Assembly (NCBI GenBank): GCA_033763435.1
Contig: JANRKN010000002.1
Location: forward strand, 1-47,279
DNA length: 47,279 nucleotides
Reading direction: 5' to 3'
Source: JANRKN01 sp033763435
Lineage (GTDB): Bacteria > Planctomycetota > Phycisphaerae > Phycisphaerales > UBA1924
Shown: positions 1 through 8,569 of the stretch, one piece after another
Position numbering within the stretch: position 1 is the first letter of the stretch
How the letters are laid out: every line of letters begins with the position of its first letter
Program-made: the position numbers and the translations under genes
The notes under the pieces: model-generated
What the model was told of the DNA's origin: nothing
Seen by the model: the letters and a program-made list of their open reading frames with translations, nothing else
The model's database searches: none

Positions 1-955
1 CCCTTCGGCAACAACCTCGCTCGCTGCGGCCACACCTCTGCGGACCCGCACCTTTGCGTTCGGCGCTGCCTCCACCCGCGAGAGCAGGCCTTCGGGCAGT
101 TCTCCCTCGATCTGCACCCGCGAGAAGTCACCGATGCTCACAATGGGGCTTCCAGCAACAACCCCCTCACCGATCACTGCCGTCCGGCTCACAACCACGC
201 CGTCCAGCGGCGCGAGGAGGCGGATGACACCCGCCGCATCGGTGCCCGGTCCAGACGGGAGCGTGGCTCGGAGGGCTTCGACGGACGCCAGCGTGGCCTC
301 GATCTGACGACGCAACGAATCGGCGTCGGTCCTTGCCTGTGCGAGGGAGACCTTGCGGAGCGATGCGTCGGCGCGGAGACGGATCGCCTCGCTTCGACGC
401 TGAGCCAGCAGGTTCGCCGACACGCTCTCGCCGGCGGACACCAACCGATCGACCTCCGCTTCGGCGAGCGCTGCGCTCTGTTCGGACGCAGGAGCCTCGA
501 TATCGAGCGACGCGATCTGCGACGTCGCCCGCTTTTGCTCGGCGCTGAGTCGCTCGGCTTCCGACTCCAGCCGTCGGACCTCGAACAAGGCCCGGGCCAG
601 TTCCGATGACTCGACTTCCGCGATCAGATCGCCCTGACGCACACGGTCGCCGGGTTGCACCGCGATCGAGCGGACGACGCCCGCGTAGGTGGCTGAGACC
701 CCGGCGAGCGCCCCGGGCTGGGCGCGGACCATGCCCGTGAGACGGACGATGTCCTCGACGTTGCCGAAGTCCACCTCTGCGGTCTTGAGCCCGATGGCGA
801 AGGCGGTCGCTTCGGTGACCTTCTTGGGAGCATTGGGGTCAAACGTCGCGCCCGTGGGCTTGCCGTGACCTTCGTGCGCGTACACAGGAATCAGGATGGC
901 CGCGGTCGCGAGCGCCAGTGCGCCCGCTACCAAGGCCGCGCGTGAGCGGACCATG
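1..955 (-). CDS. RND efflux periplasmic adaptor (HlyD/CusB-CzcB type), partial
   Basis: Reading the minus strand from the ATG at 955 gives an open frame of about 318 codons that leaves the window, so the C-terminus is missing. It begins with a signal peptide (VAGALALATAAILIPVYA) followed by HEGHG, a His-rich start common in metal-efflux adaptors. Then come a biotinyl/lipoyl-like half (GVVRSIAVQPGDRVRQGDLI), a long alpha-helical hairpin rich in Glu, Arg and Ala (about residues 115-225), and the second lipoyl half (IRLLAPLDGVVVSRTAVIGEG). This is the standard order of membrane fusion proteins that link an inner-membrane RND pump to an outer-membrane channel. The gene lies 142 bp downstream of the Cys/His-rich gene 1098-1571 and probably shares its promoter. 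The pump gene should lie beyond the left edge. Copper, silver, cobalt, zinc or cadmium are possible substrates; the sequence seen does not decide. Confidence 0.88.
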
Positions 956-1097
956 AGCGATCTCCAAATGAGGACGGGGAACCGAAATGTGGTGGGGTTT
1001 TCACCTGCCGCGCCATGACGCGAACAGGGCTGTGAGCGCAGCGCGACCATGCGTTAGCCGAGTGGTGCTCGACAACGGCTGGTCTCAGGTCGTCTTG

Positions 1098-1571
1098 CTA
1101 CACGATGAGCGCGCAATGCATGCGCAGCAGGCTGGTCGGAGGTCGGGCACAGGCCCAAACTTCAACGCTCACGAACGTGAGCGAAGGTTCCGGAGCAGCC
1201 CACGCAACCGTGGTCCAGTTGAGAATCGCAACGAGCACCGCGGTCGGCAACTCGATGGTCGGCTTTTCGCCCGCCATCATCTTGGCCTGATTCTTGCCAC
1301 AGGTGCAGTCGTGCTGGTCGGACCCATCCTCGGGCGAGACCGGTCCCTGATGGTGATCGCCACCGGAATCGCTTCCCTTTGAGCCGGAGTGGTGGCATCC
1401 TTTGTGGTCGTGCTCTTTCGCCGCGAGCTGACGGTCCCCATCAACCGAGGAAGCTGGCACACAGGAGGCACATGCACTCACCCACGAGTGGAAGTTGCAG
1501 CAGCAGAACGGCACCACCACCGCCAGAAGCAGGGCGACGAAGGTCCGGAAATGGCTGCTGGGGGTGAGCAT
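1098..1571 (-). CDS. Cys/His-rich secreted small protein of metal efflux operon
   Basis: 157 residues with an N-terminal hydrophobic segment (FVALLLAVVVPF) leading straight into CCC. About ten cysteines and ten histidines follow, clustered in SACASC, EHDHKGCHH, GGDHHQ and QHDCTC. The C-terminus carries a second hydrophobic stretch and ends in a compact RPPTSLLRMHCALIV. I do not recognise a characterised family, but small His/Cys-rich periplasmic proteins heading RND metal-efflux operons are a known pattern. Metal binding or metal chaperoning is therefore a reasonable inference. The ATG at 1571 has no Shine-Dalgarno site; a promoter at 1582-1611 would start transcription only a few bases upstream, so the mRNA is probably leaderless. 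The neighbouring gene on the same strand is the RND adaptor. Confidence 0.7.
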   Translation of the reverse strand: MLTPSSHFRTFVALLLAVVVPFCCCNFHSWVSACASCVPASSVDGDRQLAAKEHDHKGCHHSGSKGSDSGGDHHQGPVSPEDGSDQHDCTCGKNQAKMMAGEKPTIELPTAVLVAILNWTTVAWAAPEPSLTFVSVEVWACARPPTSLLRMHCALIV

Positions 1572-1586
1572 ACTGCGGGGGAGTAT
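1570..1586. promoter_or_regulatory. Palindromic G-tract operator, CsoR/RcnR-like
   Basis: On the plus strand the sequence reads ATACTGCGGGGGAGTAT: inverted 5-bp arms (ATACT/AGTAT) around a G-rich core. The published RcnR-type site is TACT-G6-N-AGTA, and this copy has the same arms and 7-base core length with one C interrupting the G tract. It overlaps the -10 box and the ATG at 1571, a position suited to a repressor that releases when metal is bound. No CsoR/RcnR-family gene is in the window, so the regulator's identity is inference. Confidence 0.5.
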
Positions 1587-1611
1587 ATCGGCTACACAGC
1601 TGGTACGTCAA
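1582..1611 (-). promoter_or_regulatory. Sigma-70-type promoter of the metal efflux operon
   Basis: On the minus strand a -35 box TTGACG (1606-1611) is followed by an 18-bp spacer and a -10 box TATACT (1582-1587). The first base of the ATG of the Cys/His-rich gene is at 1571, ten bases past the -10 box. Transcription would therefore begin at or within a few bases of the start codon. Confidence 0.65.
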
Positions 1612-2106
1612 CAGCCCGGGTCCGGTTCGGTGGCGCAGGTTCGTACCCCGGCTCCGTCGCGCGTAAACCGACCTTTTCAGTCCAAAACTCCACATTGAAC
1701 CCAGAGAAACGGTTCGCGGTGGTTGTGGATACGGAGTTTGATGAGCCCCTGTCCCTGCGGACGGGGGCTTTGTCGTTTCTGAGGCCTCGAGATCCTGCGG
1801 CGTTCTTCCCGCAGAGAGAGGCGGCAACGAACCTCTCATCGCTTCCCGCTGCGTGTTGCCTCGACTGCGTCGCGTGCGGTTCGGATCCGTTGCCACTTGG
1901 CCCAACGGCTCAAGTCTGTTCGACGCTCTCGACCGGTCTCGAACAGCGCCGAGATCCACCGGCGATCGCCGCGTACTCCGTCGCTCTCGAGACTCGATGT
2001 ACAAAGACCCAGTGAAAAGGCTGGGCTCACATCCATGTTGAGACTCAGTCGCAACTGGCTACGCTTGGGGCCTCAGGCGGCTGCGCTGCCGGTCGGGAGG
2101 CTCCAG
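1612..2106. other. Intergenic region between efflux operon and phnD
   Basis: About 500 bp between two divergently read units. Open frames here have no family resemblance and poor composition, so I call no gene. The only structure I can support is the terminator-like hairpin at 1744-1778. A short CCCAG/CTGGG hairpin also occurs at 2008-2025. I looked for tRNA, SRP RNA, tmRNA and known riboswitch cores and found none. Confidence 0.5.
1744..1778 (+). terminator. Terminator-like hairpin without an obvious upstream gene
   Basis: AGCCCCTGTCC (1744-1754) pairs with GGACGGGGGCT (1759-1769) around a CTGC tetraloop, with one G-T wobble. A T-rich tail, TTTGTCGTTT, follows. It is oriented for plus-strand transcription and lies 330 bp before phnD. 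It could be an attenuator in the phnD leader or the end of a small RNA. Confidence 0.5.
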
Positions 2107-3156
2107 ATGTCAGCGGTGAGACCAGCAAGCAGATCATCAAGCAGACCAGCACCGAGCCCAGCGGACGGGTGGTGTTGTGCGTCGTGGTTCGGTTGTGCGC
2201 GGCGGCTTGCGCCGCTCCTGTTCGCGGCCGTGAGCGTCCTTTCGATGGCCTGCGGCGAGCGGCCCGCTGCGGCGCCGAGCGGGCCGAGCGCGTCAACCGA
2301 CAAGCCCGCGCCGCTGGTGATTCTGTTCCAGCGTCAGAAGGACCCCGCGCAGACCCGCGCGAGCGCTGCCGAGGCCGGCAAGTTCCTGAGTGAGACGCTC
2401 GGCACGCCCGTTGAAACGATCGTGCCCGACGACTATGGAGCGTCGGTGCAGGCGCTGGTCTCCGAGCGCGCCGATGCGGCGTATCTCTCCTCGCTTCCGT
2501 TCCTGCTCGCCCGGCGCGACGGCGGAGCACGGCTGATCCTTGCCGAGGTCCGGCCCGATCTGAGTGGTGTTCGGCGCACGAGCTATGACTCGGTCTGGGT
2601 CGCGCGCTCCGACAGTTCGGTCGCCTCGATCGAAGACCTTGCGCGCGGCGCGGGCGAGCTCCGGCTGTGCTTCACGAGCCGCACCTCGACCTCGGGCTAC
2701 GTGATGGCCACGCTCTCATTGGTGCGCGCGGGCGTGCTGAGTCCGGGTCAGGATCCCAGCGCGGTGTTCAAGAGTGTCGCGTTCGGTGGCGGGTACTCGC
2801 AGGCGCTGCGCGAGGTGCTCGCGGGCAGAGCCGATCTGGCCGCGGTCTCGGCGTACACGGTTGAGGGTCCCACCGCGGATCTGTATACGACGCCCGAGGA
2901 GCGCACGAAGCTGCGCGTGGTCGCGCGCACGGCCGATGTGCCGACGCATCTCGTCGCGGTGCGCCGCGGCTTGCCCGCGGAGACCGCCGAGCGCCTGACG
3001 CGCGCGCTGCTCAAGCTCTCAGCCGAGCGTCCCGAGCTGTTGTCGAGCGTCTACGGCGCGACGGAGCTCCGCGTGGTCGACGAGGCTGAGCACGTCCGAC
3101 CGGTCATCGATGCCGTTGCCGCCGTCGGCCTGCCTATCGACAACCTTGCGAGGTGA
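2107..3156 (+). CDS. phnD: Phosphate/phosphonate ABC transporter substrate-binding lipoprotein (PhnD-like)
   Basis: 349 residues from the ATG at 2107, chosen because GGGAGG ends 6 bases upstream. The N-terminus has a long basic segment, then a hydrophobic stretch (LAPLLFAAVSVLSMAC) whose Cys is the likely lipid anchor; the lipobox is somewhat atypical. The mature part shows the PhnD/TctC-like periplasmic binding fold: VILFQRQKDPAQTRASA near the start, a TPVETIVPDDYGASVQALVSERADAAYLSS segment (typical of the domain that senses occupancy), and FTSRTSTSGYVMAT, which corresponds to the ligand-contact loop of the family. It would capture phosphonate, phosphite or phosphate in the periplasm. The stop codon overlaps the GTG of the fused transporter gene, so the two are translationally coupled. 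An in-frame ATG at 2035 is the alternative start. No C-P lyase or phosphonatase genes are nearby, so the substrate is open. Confidence 0.85.
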   Translation: MSAVRPASRSSSRPAPSPADGWCCASWFGCARRLAPLLFAAVSVLSMACGERPAAAPSGPSASTDKPAPLVILFQRQKDPAQTRASAAEAGKFLSETLGTPVETIVPDDYGASVQALVSERADAAYLSSLPFLLARRDGGARLILAEVRPDLSGVRRTSYDSVWVARSDSSVASIEDLARGAGELRLCFTSRTSTSGYVMATLSLVRAGVLSPGQDPSAVFKSVAFGGGYSQALREVLAGRADLAAVSAYTVEGPTADLYTTPEERTKLRVVARTADVPTHLVAVRRGLPAETAERLTRALLKLSAERPELLSSVYGATELRVVDEAEHVRPVIDAVAAVGLPIDNLAR

Positions 3157-4769
3157 TCGGCGTGAGCGTCATCGCGGCCCAACCTCCGGAAGTCGTTCCC
3201 GCGCGCGAGCCCGCAGTGAGTGGGCCCGCCGCGCACGAGCCCCCGGCGCTGCGTGTGCGTGATCTGCACGTGCGTCACCCCCGCGGCGCGCACGCGCTCC
3301 GCGGTGTGAGTTTCGAGCTTCCGGCCCGCGCCCATCTCGTGCTCACGGGCCCGTCAGGCTCTGGAAAAACGACGCTGCTGAACTGCCTCTCGGGCGCGCT
3401 CACGCCCACCTCCGGTTCGGTCGAGAGCGCCGGGCCCGTCGCGGTGATCTATCAGGACCTCCGGCTGGTCGTCGAACGATCGGCGATGGACAACGTGCTT
3501 GATGGCTGTCTGGGCCGCAGACGGCTGGCGCTGCGCGAGTCCGCGCACGAGCGCGAGGAAGCCCGTGGCCTGCTCGCGCGGCTAGGGTTGTCTGAGCGGA
3601 TGCGGGCGCGGGTGCGCGAGATGTCGGGCGGCGAGCGCCGGCGCGTGGCGATTGCGCGCGCGCTGATGCAGCGCCCGCGTGTTCTGCTGGCCGACGAGCC
3701 CACGTGCTCGCTCGATCCGGAGCACGCGGAGCTGGTGATGAAGCTTCTGACCGAAGTTTCGCGCGAGCGCGGCGTGACGCTGGTGACGGTGCTGCACGAC
3801 GAGTCGCTGGCACGTCGATATGCCGACCGGAGGCTGCATCTGCGCGCGGGGGTGATCGTCCCGGCGCCGATGCGCGTGCTTGCCGAGCCCCCGTGCGCAA
3901 CGGAGGGCTCATGCGCGATGGAGGCCGCGTGCCCGTGCGCCGGGCCCGAAGAACGCTGCGCGCCCATGCCCGCGCTGCCCGAGCGTCCGACGTGGACGAA
4001 GCCGCCCGTGCTGCTGGGGCTCGGCGTGCTGGGCGCCGGCGCGTATGCGTGGTCCGCGGCGTCGCTGGGCCTGCACGAATCGCTGGGGCGCGATGCGGCG
4101 CAGGGCGCGGCGCAGTTCGCCGCGGGGCTTGTGCCCGCGTCGTGGGCCCAGGCGCGCGACCTGCCCTGGGCGTCGATGGGCGCGGCGCTCGTCGAGACGG
4201 TGCAGATGTCGCTCCTGGGCACCGTGGCCGGCGTGTGCCTGGCCTATCCCGCGGCCGTCTTCGCGGCGCGCAACGTCTCGCCCGTCTGGCTTCGCACGCC
4301 CGTGCGGCAGTTGCTCAACTTCACGCGCACCGTGCCCTCGCTGATCTGGGCGCTGTTCTGCATCGCGGCGGTGGGGCTGGGGCCGCTCGCGGGCGTGATC
4401 GCGCTCTCGCTGTATTCCGCGGGCTATCTCGGCAAGTTCTTCTACGAGGCGTTTGAGCATGCGCCGCGAGGCCCGCAACAGGCGCTGCGCGAGATCGGCG
4501 CTTCGGGCCTTGCGCGGTTCCGCCGCGCGGTCCGGCCCGCGACCAAGCCGGCGGTCGTCGCTTCGATGCTCTTCATGTTTGAGTACAACGTGCGCGCGGC
4601 GAGCGTGCTGGGCGTCGTTGGTGCGGGCGGCATCGGGTACGACCTCAAGTTCTATCTCGACATCCGCAACTTCCCCGCAGCGCTCGCGTGCCTGCTCATG
4701 CTCTTTGCGGTGGTGGTGGTGCTCGATGCATTCAGCTCGAGGCTGCGCCGACGGCTGCTGCCAGAGTGA
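3153..4769 (+). CDS. Fused ABC ATPase-permease, PhnC-PhnE type
   Basis: 538 residues. The first half is an ABC ATPase of PhnC type: Walker A GPSGSGKTT at about 66-74, Q-loop YQDLRLV about 100-106, signature MSGGERRR about 157-164, Walker B RVLLADEP about 176-183 and the switch His in VLHDE at 215. After a Cys-rich linker with five cysteines (248, 254, 260, 262, 269) comes a PhnE-like permease: several membrane segments and a coupling motif REIGASGLARFRRAV. It ends with the GAGGIGYDLKF segment typical of phosphonate permeases. PhnC and PhnE are normally separate proteins, so this is a natural fusion, and the continuous frame argues against a sequencing error. Start GTG 3153 overlaps the phnD stop (GTGA); GTG 3162 is the alternative. 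Role: ATP-driven import of the ligand delivered by the PhnD-like lipoprotein. Confidence 0.86.
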   Translation: MIGVSVIAAQPPEVVPAREPAVSGPAAHEPPALRVRDLHVRHPRGAHALRGVSFELPARAHLVLTGPSGSGKTTLLNCLSGALTPTSGSVESAGPVAVIYQDLRLVVERSAMDNVLDGCLGRRRLALRESAHEREEARGLLARLGLSERMRARVREMSGGERRRVAIARALMQRPRVLLADEPTCSLDPEHAELVMKLLTEVSRERGVTLVTVLHDESLARRYADRRLHLRAGVIVPAPMRVLAEPPCATEGSCAMEAACPCAGPEERCAPMPALPERPTWTKPPVLLGLGVLGAGAYAWSAASLGLHESLGRDAAQGAAQFAAGLVPASWAQARDLPWASMGAALVETVQMSLLGTVAGVCLAYPAAVFAARNVSPVWLRTPVRQLLNFTRTVPSLIWALFCIAAVGLGPLAGVIALSLYSAGYLGKFFYEAFEHAPRGPQQALREIGASGLARFRRAVRPATKPAVVASMLFMFEYNVRAASVLGVVGAGGIGYDLKFYLDIRNFPAALACLLMLFAVVVVLDAFSSRLRRRLLPE

Positions 4770-4901
4770 TGCGCCGCGAGCGGGCGTGCGATCCCCGGTG
4801 CAATGCCCGTCCTCCGCGACCGGGCAACAATGACCGAGCCGGTCGGGCGTGCGCTCGCACGGCACGGTTCTGCGCCGTCACAGGCGCGCACAGGAGCGGT
4901 C

Positions 4902-6845
4902 ATGAACATTCGGGCTGAGTCGTCGCGGCGGATGGGTTCAGGTCGGGCCTCGCTTGTCGCCGCGCTGATTGCGCTCGCGGGGCTGGCCTCCGGCGCGTTG
5001 GCGCAGGCGGGCAAGTCGGACCCTTCGCAGCCGGCCCCGGCGGCTGGCGCGAAGAAAGTGGTCAAGACCGCGGACGATCTGCCCCGGTTCACGTACAAGG
5101 TCGAAGGCAAGGCCAGCGCGTTCATTGATGATGAGGCGAGCGTGAAGCGCCTGGCGTCGGAGATCCGCCGGGACCTTGAGTCGACGCTCGCGCAGTACGA
5201 CATTCAGGACCCGACGACGCTGCAGGGGTATTTGGCGACGCTGCAGAGCATCGCGATGCTCGAGGGGCGCGACGACGACGCGCTGGGTTTCATTGATCGC
5301 ATCCGCGCGCTCGAGACCAAGGAAGCGCAGAAGCTGATGACGGGCGTTGTGCAGCGCGCGATCGTCGCGGGCCGGCGCGCCGAGCCCGGGCAGGCCGACC
5401 GGGCGGTGGCGCAGGAGCTCGAGCGTCAGCTGCGGGGGCTGCCGTTCGAGAAGATCCGCGAGATTCTGATGCAGCGCAAGAGCTCGATGGAGATCGCGAC
5501 GCCCGATCTCGTCCGAGGCCAGCTCCAGGCGCAGCTCGACCCCATCGTCGCTTCGACCAACGGGGAAATCTCTTCGGACCTCGCGCGCCAGATGGTGCAG
5601 ATGGCCGTGACGCTCCGCGCGGTGATGCCTCACCGGCAGACCATGGCGCAGGTGTACGGCAAGGTGCTTGCCGACAACACCGTTGAGGTCAAGGACATCT
5701 GGGCCGCGCGGTCGGTCGTGCTCGCCTCGGGCGAGGCGCTCACGCCGGTGGTGCTCGCGGTGTGGGATTCGGGCACCGACGTTGCGCTCTTCCCCAGCAA
5801 CCTTTGGACCAACGAGAAGGAGCAGCCCAACGGCAAGGACGACGACGGGAACGGGTTCGTGGACGACGTCCACGGCATCGCGTTTGATCTTGATGCCAAG
5901 CCCGTGCCCGCGCTGCTGTTCCCGATGAACAACCTGTCGACGCCGCTGGCGACCGTTCAGAAGCACTCGGCGGGCATGAGCGACATGCAGTCGAACATCG
6001 ATTCGCCCGAGGCGCGGGCGGCGCGGGAGTACATCCGCTCGCTCAAGCCCGAGCAGGTCGGCACGTTCCTCGAGGACCTCGGGCAGTGGGGGAACTACAT
6101 GCACGGGACGCACGTCGCGGGCATCATGGCCGAGGGGAACCCGGCGGCGCGTCTGCTCGTTGCGCGGCTGGAGTTTGACTATCGCAACATCCCGCTGAAC
6201 GCGCCGAGCGTTGAGCGCGCGAAGGCTGAGGCCCGCGCCGCGCAGCGGTATGTCGACTACTTCAAGGCCCACGGCGTGCGTGCGGTGAACATGTCGTGGG
6301 GCGGCTCGCGGCAGGACATCGAGAACGCGCTCGAGCAGAAGGGCGTGGGCAAGGACGCGGTGGAGCGCGCCGAGATGGCGCGGGAGATCTTCGGCATCCA
6401 GCGCGACGCGCTGGACAAGGCGATCAAGTCCGCGCCGGAGATTCTGTTCATTGCCGCGGCGGGGAACTCGAACAACGACTCGCAGTTCAGCGAGATGATC
6501 CCGAGCGGGTTGTCGGCGCCGAACCTGATCACCATCGGCGCGGTGGATCAGGGCGGGAAGCCGACGGGCTTCACGACCTTCGGGAGCAATGTGTCGCTGT
6601 ACGCGAGCGGGTATCAGGTCGAGAGCTTCGTGCCGGGCGGGGCGCGTGAGAAGGCGAGCGGCACGAGCATGGCCGCGCCGCAGGTTGCGAACCTTGCGGG
6701 CAAGCTGCTGGCGATCAATCCCAAGCTCACGGCGGCGGAGCTGGTGAAGATCATCACCGAGACGGCGGATCCGATGCCGGGCAACAACCCCGGACGCTTC
6801 CTGATCAACCCCAAGGCGGCGGTCGCGAAGGTCCGCGGCAAGTAA
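4902..6845 (+). CDS. Secreted S8 (subtilisin-family) serine protease
   Basis: 647 residues from the ATG at 4902, preceded by AGGAG with 5-base spacing. A signal peptide ends near ALAQA (about residue 36). Residues about 45-250 are charged and helical and probably form a propeptide or adaptor region. The subtilisin triad is complete: Asp289 in AVWDSGTDV, His401 in HGTHVAG and Ser589 in SGTSMAAPQVA. The oxyanion-hole Asn lies in AAAGNSNND. Between Asp and His there is an unusually long insertion (about 110 residues). It contains an Asp/Gly-rich loop, NGKDDDGNGFVDD, that looks like a calcium site, as in other planctomycetal S8 enzymes. It likely digests protein in the periplasm or outside the cell. 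It stands alone; the next gene converges on it across a terminator at 6869-6901. Confidence 0.9.
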   Translation: MNIRAESSRRMGSGRASLVAALIALAGLASGALAQAGKSDPSQPAPAAGAKKVVKTADDLPRFTYKVEGKASAFIDDEASVKRLASEIRRDLESTLAQYDIQDPTTLQGYLATLQSIAMLEGRDDDALGFIDRIRALETKEAQKLMTGVVQRAIVAGRRAEPGQADRAVAQELERQLRGLPFEKIREILMQRKSSMEIATPDLVRGQLQAQLDPIVASTNGEISSDLARQMVQMAVTLRAVMPHRQTMAQVYGKVLADNTVEVKDIWAARSVVLASGEALTPVVLAVWDSGTDVALFPSNLWTNEKEQPNGKDDDGNGFVDDVHGIAFDLDAKPVPALLFPMNNLSTPLATVQKHSAGMSDMQSNIDSPEARAAREYIRSLKPEQVGTFLEDLGQWGNYMHGTHVAGIMAEGNPAARLLVARLEFDYRNIPLNAPSVERAKAEARAAQRYVDYFKAHGVRAVNMSWGGSRQDIENALEQKGVGKDAVERAEMAREIFGIQRDALDKAIKSAPEILFIAAAGNSNNDSQFSEMIPSGLSAPNLITIGAVDQGGKPTGFTTFGSNVSLYASGYQVESFVPGGAREKASGTSMAAPQVANLAGKLLAINPKLTAAELVKIITETADPMPGNNPGRFLINPKAAVAKVRGK

Positions 6846-6868
6846 TCTCAGGTGTGTGTTCAACTCTG

Positions 6869-6901
6869 CCCCGCGGGTGCCAGCGCGCTCGCGGGGTTTT
6901 T
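6869..6901 (+). terminator. Rho-independent terminator of the S8 protease gene
   Basis: CCCCGCG (6869-6875) pairs with CGCGGGG (6890-6896) and is followed directly by TTTTT (6897-6901). It sits 24 bp past the protease stop codon. Confidence 0.75.
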
Positions 6902-6945
6902 CGTTGGTCGCCGTGGTGGATTCGAGCGTCGAGGCGGCGTCGGCG

Positions 6946-8364
6946 TTACGGCGCGACGAGCGCATCGCGCAGCGGCGCCCGCCAAGTCTGGGCGGTCGGG
7001 TCGTAGACGCCGAAGCCCGCGGCAAACTCCCAATACGCCCACGCGATGCCGCGCTTTTCGGCCTCTTCACGGACCGCGCGCGTCCAGGCGGCGCGGCTGG
7101 TCATGTCGGCCGTCGAGTACGCGCCGAACTCGCCCATATGCAGCGGAATGCGCTTGGTCTTGGCCCACGCGACCGCGCGATCGAACGAGAGTCCGATCTG
7201 TTCGCGCCGGGTCGCGATCAACGGCTCGTTGGCGCGGTCATCGGCGGTGATCACGCGTGCATCGCTGAGGGCGAAGGCGGGCTGCGCGCTGTTCGTGGCG
7301 TTCTGGATGATGATCTTCTGGACGCTGCGCTTGTCCGCGGGGAGATCGAGGCCCACCACGCCGCCGCCCGCGGGCACCTGTACCGTCGCGTCGTGCATCG
7401 CGCCGTCGACGCCCGCGGAGAGCCGCAGCGACATGCCGCGGTCGGCGCGGAACTCGATGCGGCGCACGTCGGCCTTGGCGATCGGGCGATGGAACTGCAG
7501 TCCCGCCCAGCCGGCGGTGTACTCGATGCGCAATCCCGTCGGCGCGGGGCTGATCGTCGTGAGCCACGACCAGTTCTCGTACGGCGGCGCGATGCCGCGC
7601 TCATCGGGGTTCCACGCGGTGCCGACCGGCGGCGAGGGGCTGACCCATTCCGCGCCTTGGTGGGTGAACTCGAACGGGTCGTAGAAGTGAAACGCCGCGA
7701 TCAGCCGGCGATCGGCCGGGGGCGCAAAGGCCTCGAGCGCGCCGATCGAGTTCCACCGCACGGGCCCGACGAGCACCCAGCGGGCGGGGTTGGTCCGGCG
7801 GATGGTCTCGAGCGCCTGTGTGAGGAACTGGTCCCACTTCGCGGGCTGCTCGTTGAACGCGCCGTGCGGCTCGTTGAGCACCTCGAAGTAGACCGACGCG
7901 GGGCGGTCCTTCATGCGTGTCGCGATCTGGTCCCAGATCGAGAGGGCCCGAGCGCGCTCGGCATCGGGGTCGGCGTTCAGTTCGTCGTAGTGGTGGACAT
8001 TGACGATGATCTTCAGACCGCGCGCCAGTGCCTGATCCACGCACCAGTCGATGCGCGCCATGAACGCGGGTTCGATCGTGTACGGCGCGGTCCGCGCGGC
8101 GTGGTGGGTCCAGCTGATCGGCAGACGGATGTGGTCGAACCCGGCTTCCTTCACGCGGTCAAAGAACGACTCCTGCACCGTGAGGCCCCACGCGCCCTCG
8201 CTGGGCGCTTCGAGCATGTTGCCGAAGTTGACGCCCCGCACCAGACGCGAGGCGTTCAGCGCGAGCGCCGAACTCTCTGCGGCCGGCGCCGGGCCCGAGC
8301 GCACCTGCGCGAGTGCTAAGGGCGAGCTCAGCAGCAAGGCGATGAGCAGTCCGATCGCGCGCAT
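6946..8364 (-). CDS. Secreted glycoside hydrolase family 5 enzyme with inserted domain
   Basis: 472 residues from the ATG at 8364, preceded by GGGAGG. A signal peptide ends at ALAQ. The TIM-barrel shows GH5 hallmarks: RGVNFGNMLEAP at the start, FDHIRLPISW, IIVNVHHYDE, the acid/base Glu165 in FEVLNEPHG, AFHFYDPFEFTHQG, and the nucleophile Glu412 in MGEFGAYS. Between the HFYDPFEF strand and the nucleophile strand an extra 110-115 residues (about 264-378) are inserted. These include LRIEYTAGWAGLQFHRPIA and read as a beta-sandwich, possibly carbohydrate-binding. The overall type is endo-beta-glucanase or mannanase; the exact substrate cannot be read from sequence. It is transcribed divergently from aspS and convergently with the S8 protease. 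A longer upstream frame exists but would overlap the aspS start and lacks a signal peptide at its end. Confidence 0.88.
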   Translation of the reverse strand: MRAIGLLIALLLSSPLALAQVRSGPAPAAESSALALNASRLVRGVNFGNMLEAPSEGAWGLTVQESFFDRVKEAGFDHIRLPISWTHHAARTAPYTIEPAFMARIDWCVDQALARGLKIIVNVHHYDELNADPDAERARALSIWDQIATRMKDRPASVYFEVLNEPHGAFNEQPAKWDQFLTQALETIRRTNPARWVLVGPVRWNSIGALEAFAPPADRRLIAAFHFYDPFEFTHQGAEWVSPSPPVGTAWNPDERGIAPPYENWSWLTTISPAPTGLRIEYTAGWAGLQFHRPIAKADVRRIEFRADRGMSLRLSAGVDGAMHDATVQVPAGGGVVGLDLPADKRSVQKIIIQNATNSAQPAFALSDARVITADDRANEPLIATRREQIGLSFDRAVAWAKTKRIPLHMGEFGAYSTADMTSRAAWTRAVREEAEKRGIAWAYWEFAAGFGVYDPTAQTWRAPLRDALVAP

Positions 8365-8569
8365 GGCAACCTCCCGCCCGAACCGGGCGTTTCGAGTGTA
8401 CCCCGCGGGCATACGGGCGTTCCTATAGTGTGAGTCGGCTGCGCGCGGGGCTGAGCCCAAGCGGGATTTCCGGGTTTGTTTGGTGCGTGTGGGGGCGTTC
8501 GGTTGGCCACGGACCGCGCGGGCTGTCGGCGAGTAGTCAGAGATGATCCTTATCCACGGAACGGACACC

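Noticed and set aside
1620..1670. GGTTCGTACCCC looks like a tRNA T-loop.
   Set aside because: The flanking bases do not pair as a T-stem and no anticodon or acceptor stem can be drawn.
1389..2015. A plus-strand frame of 208 codons across the 1.4-2.0 kb region and an opposing 187-codon frame.
   Set aside because: Both run antisense to or through the promoter region, show no domain, and arise easily at this GC content.
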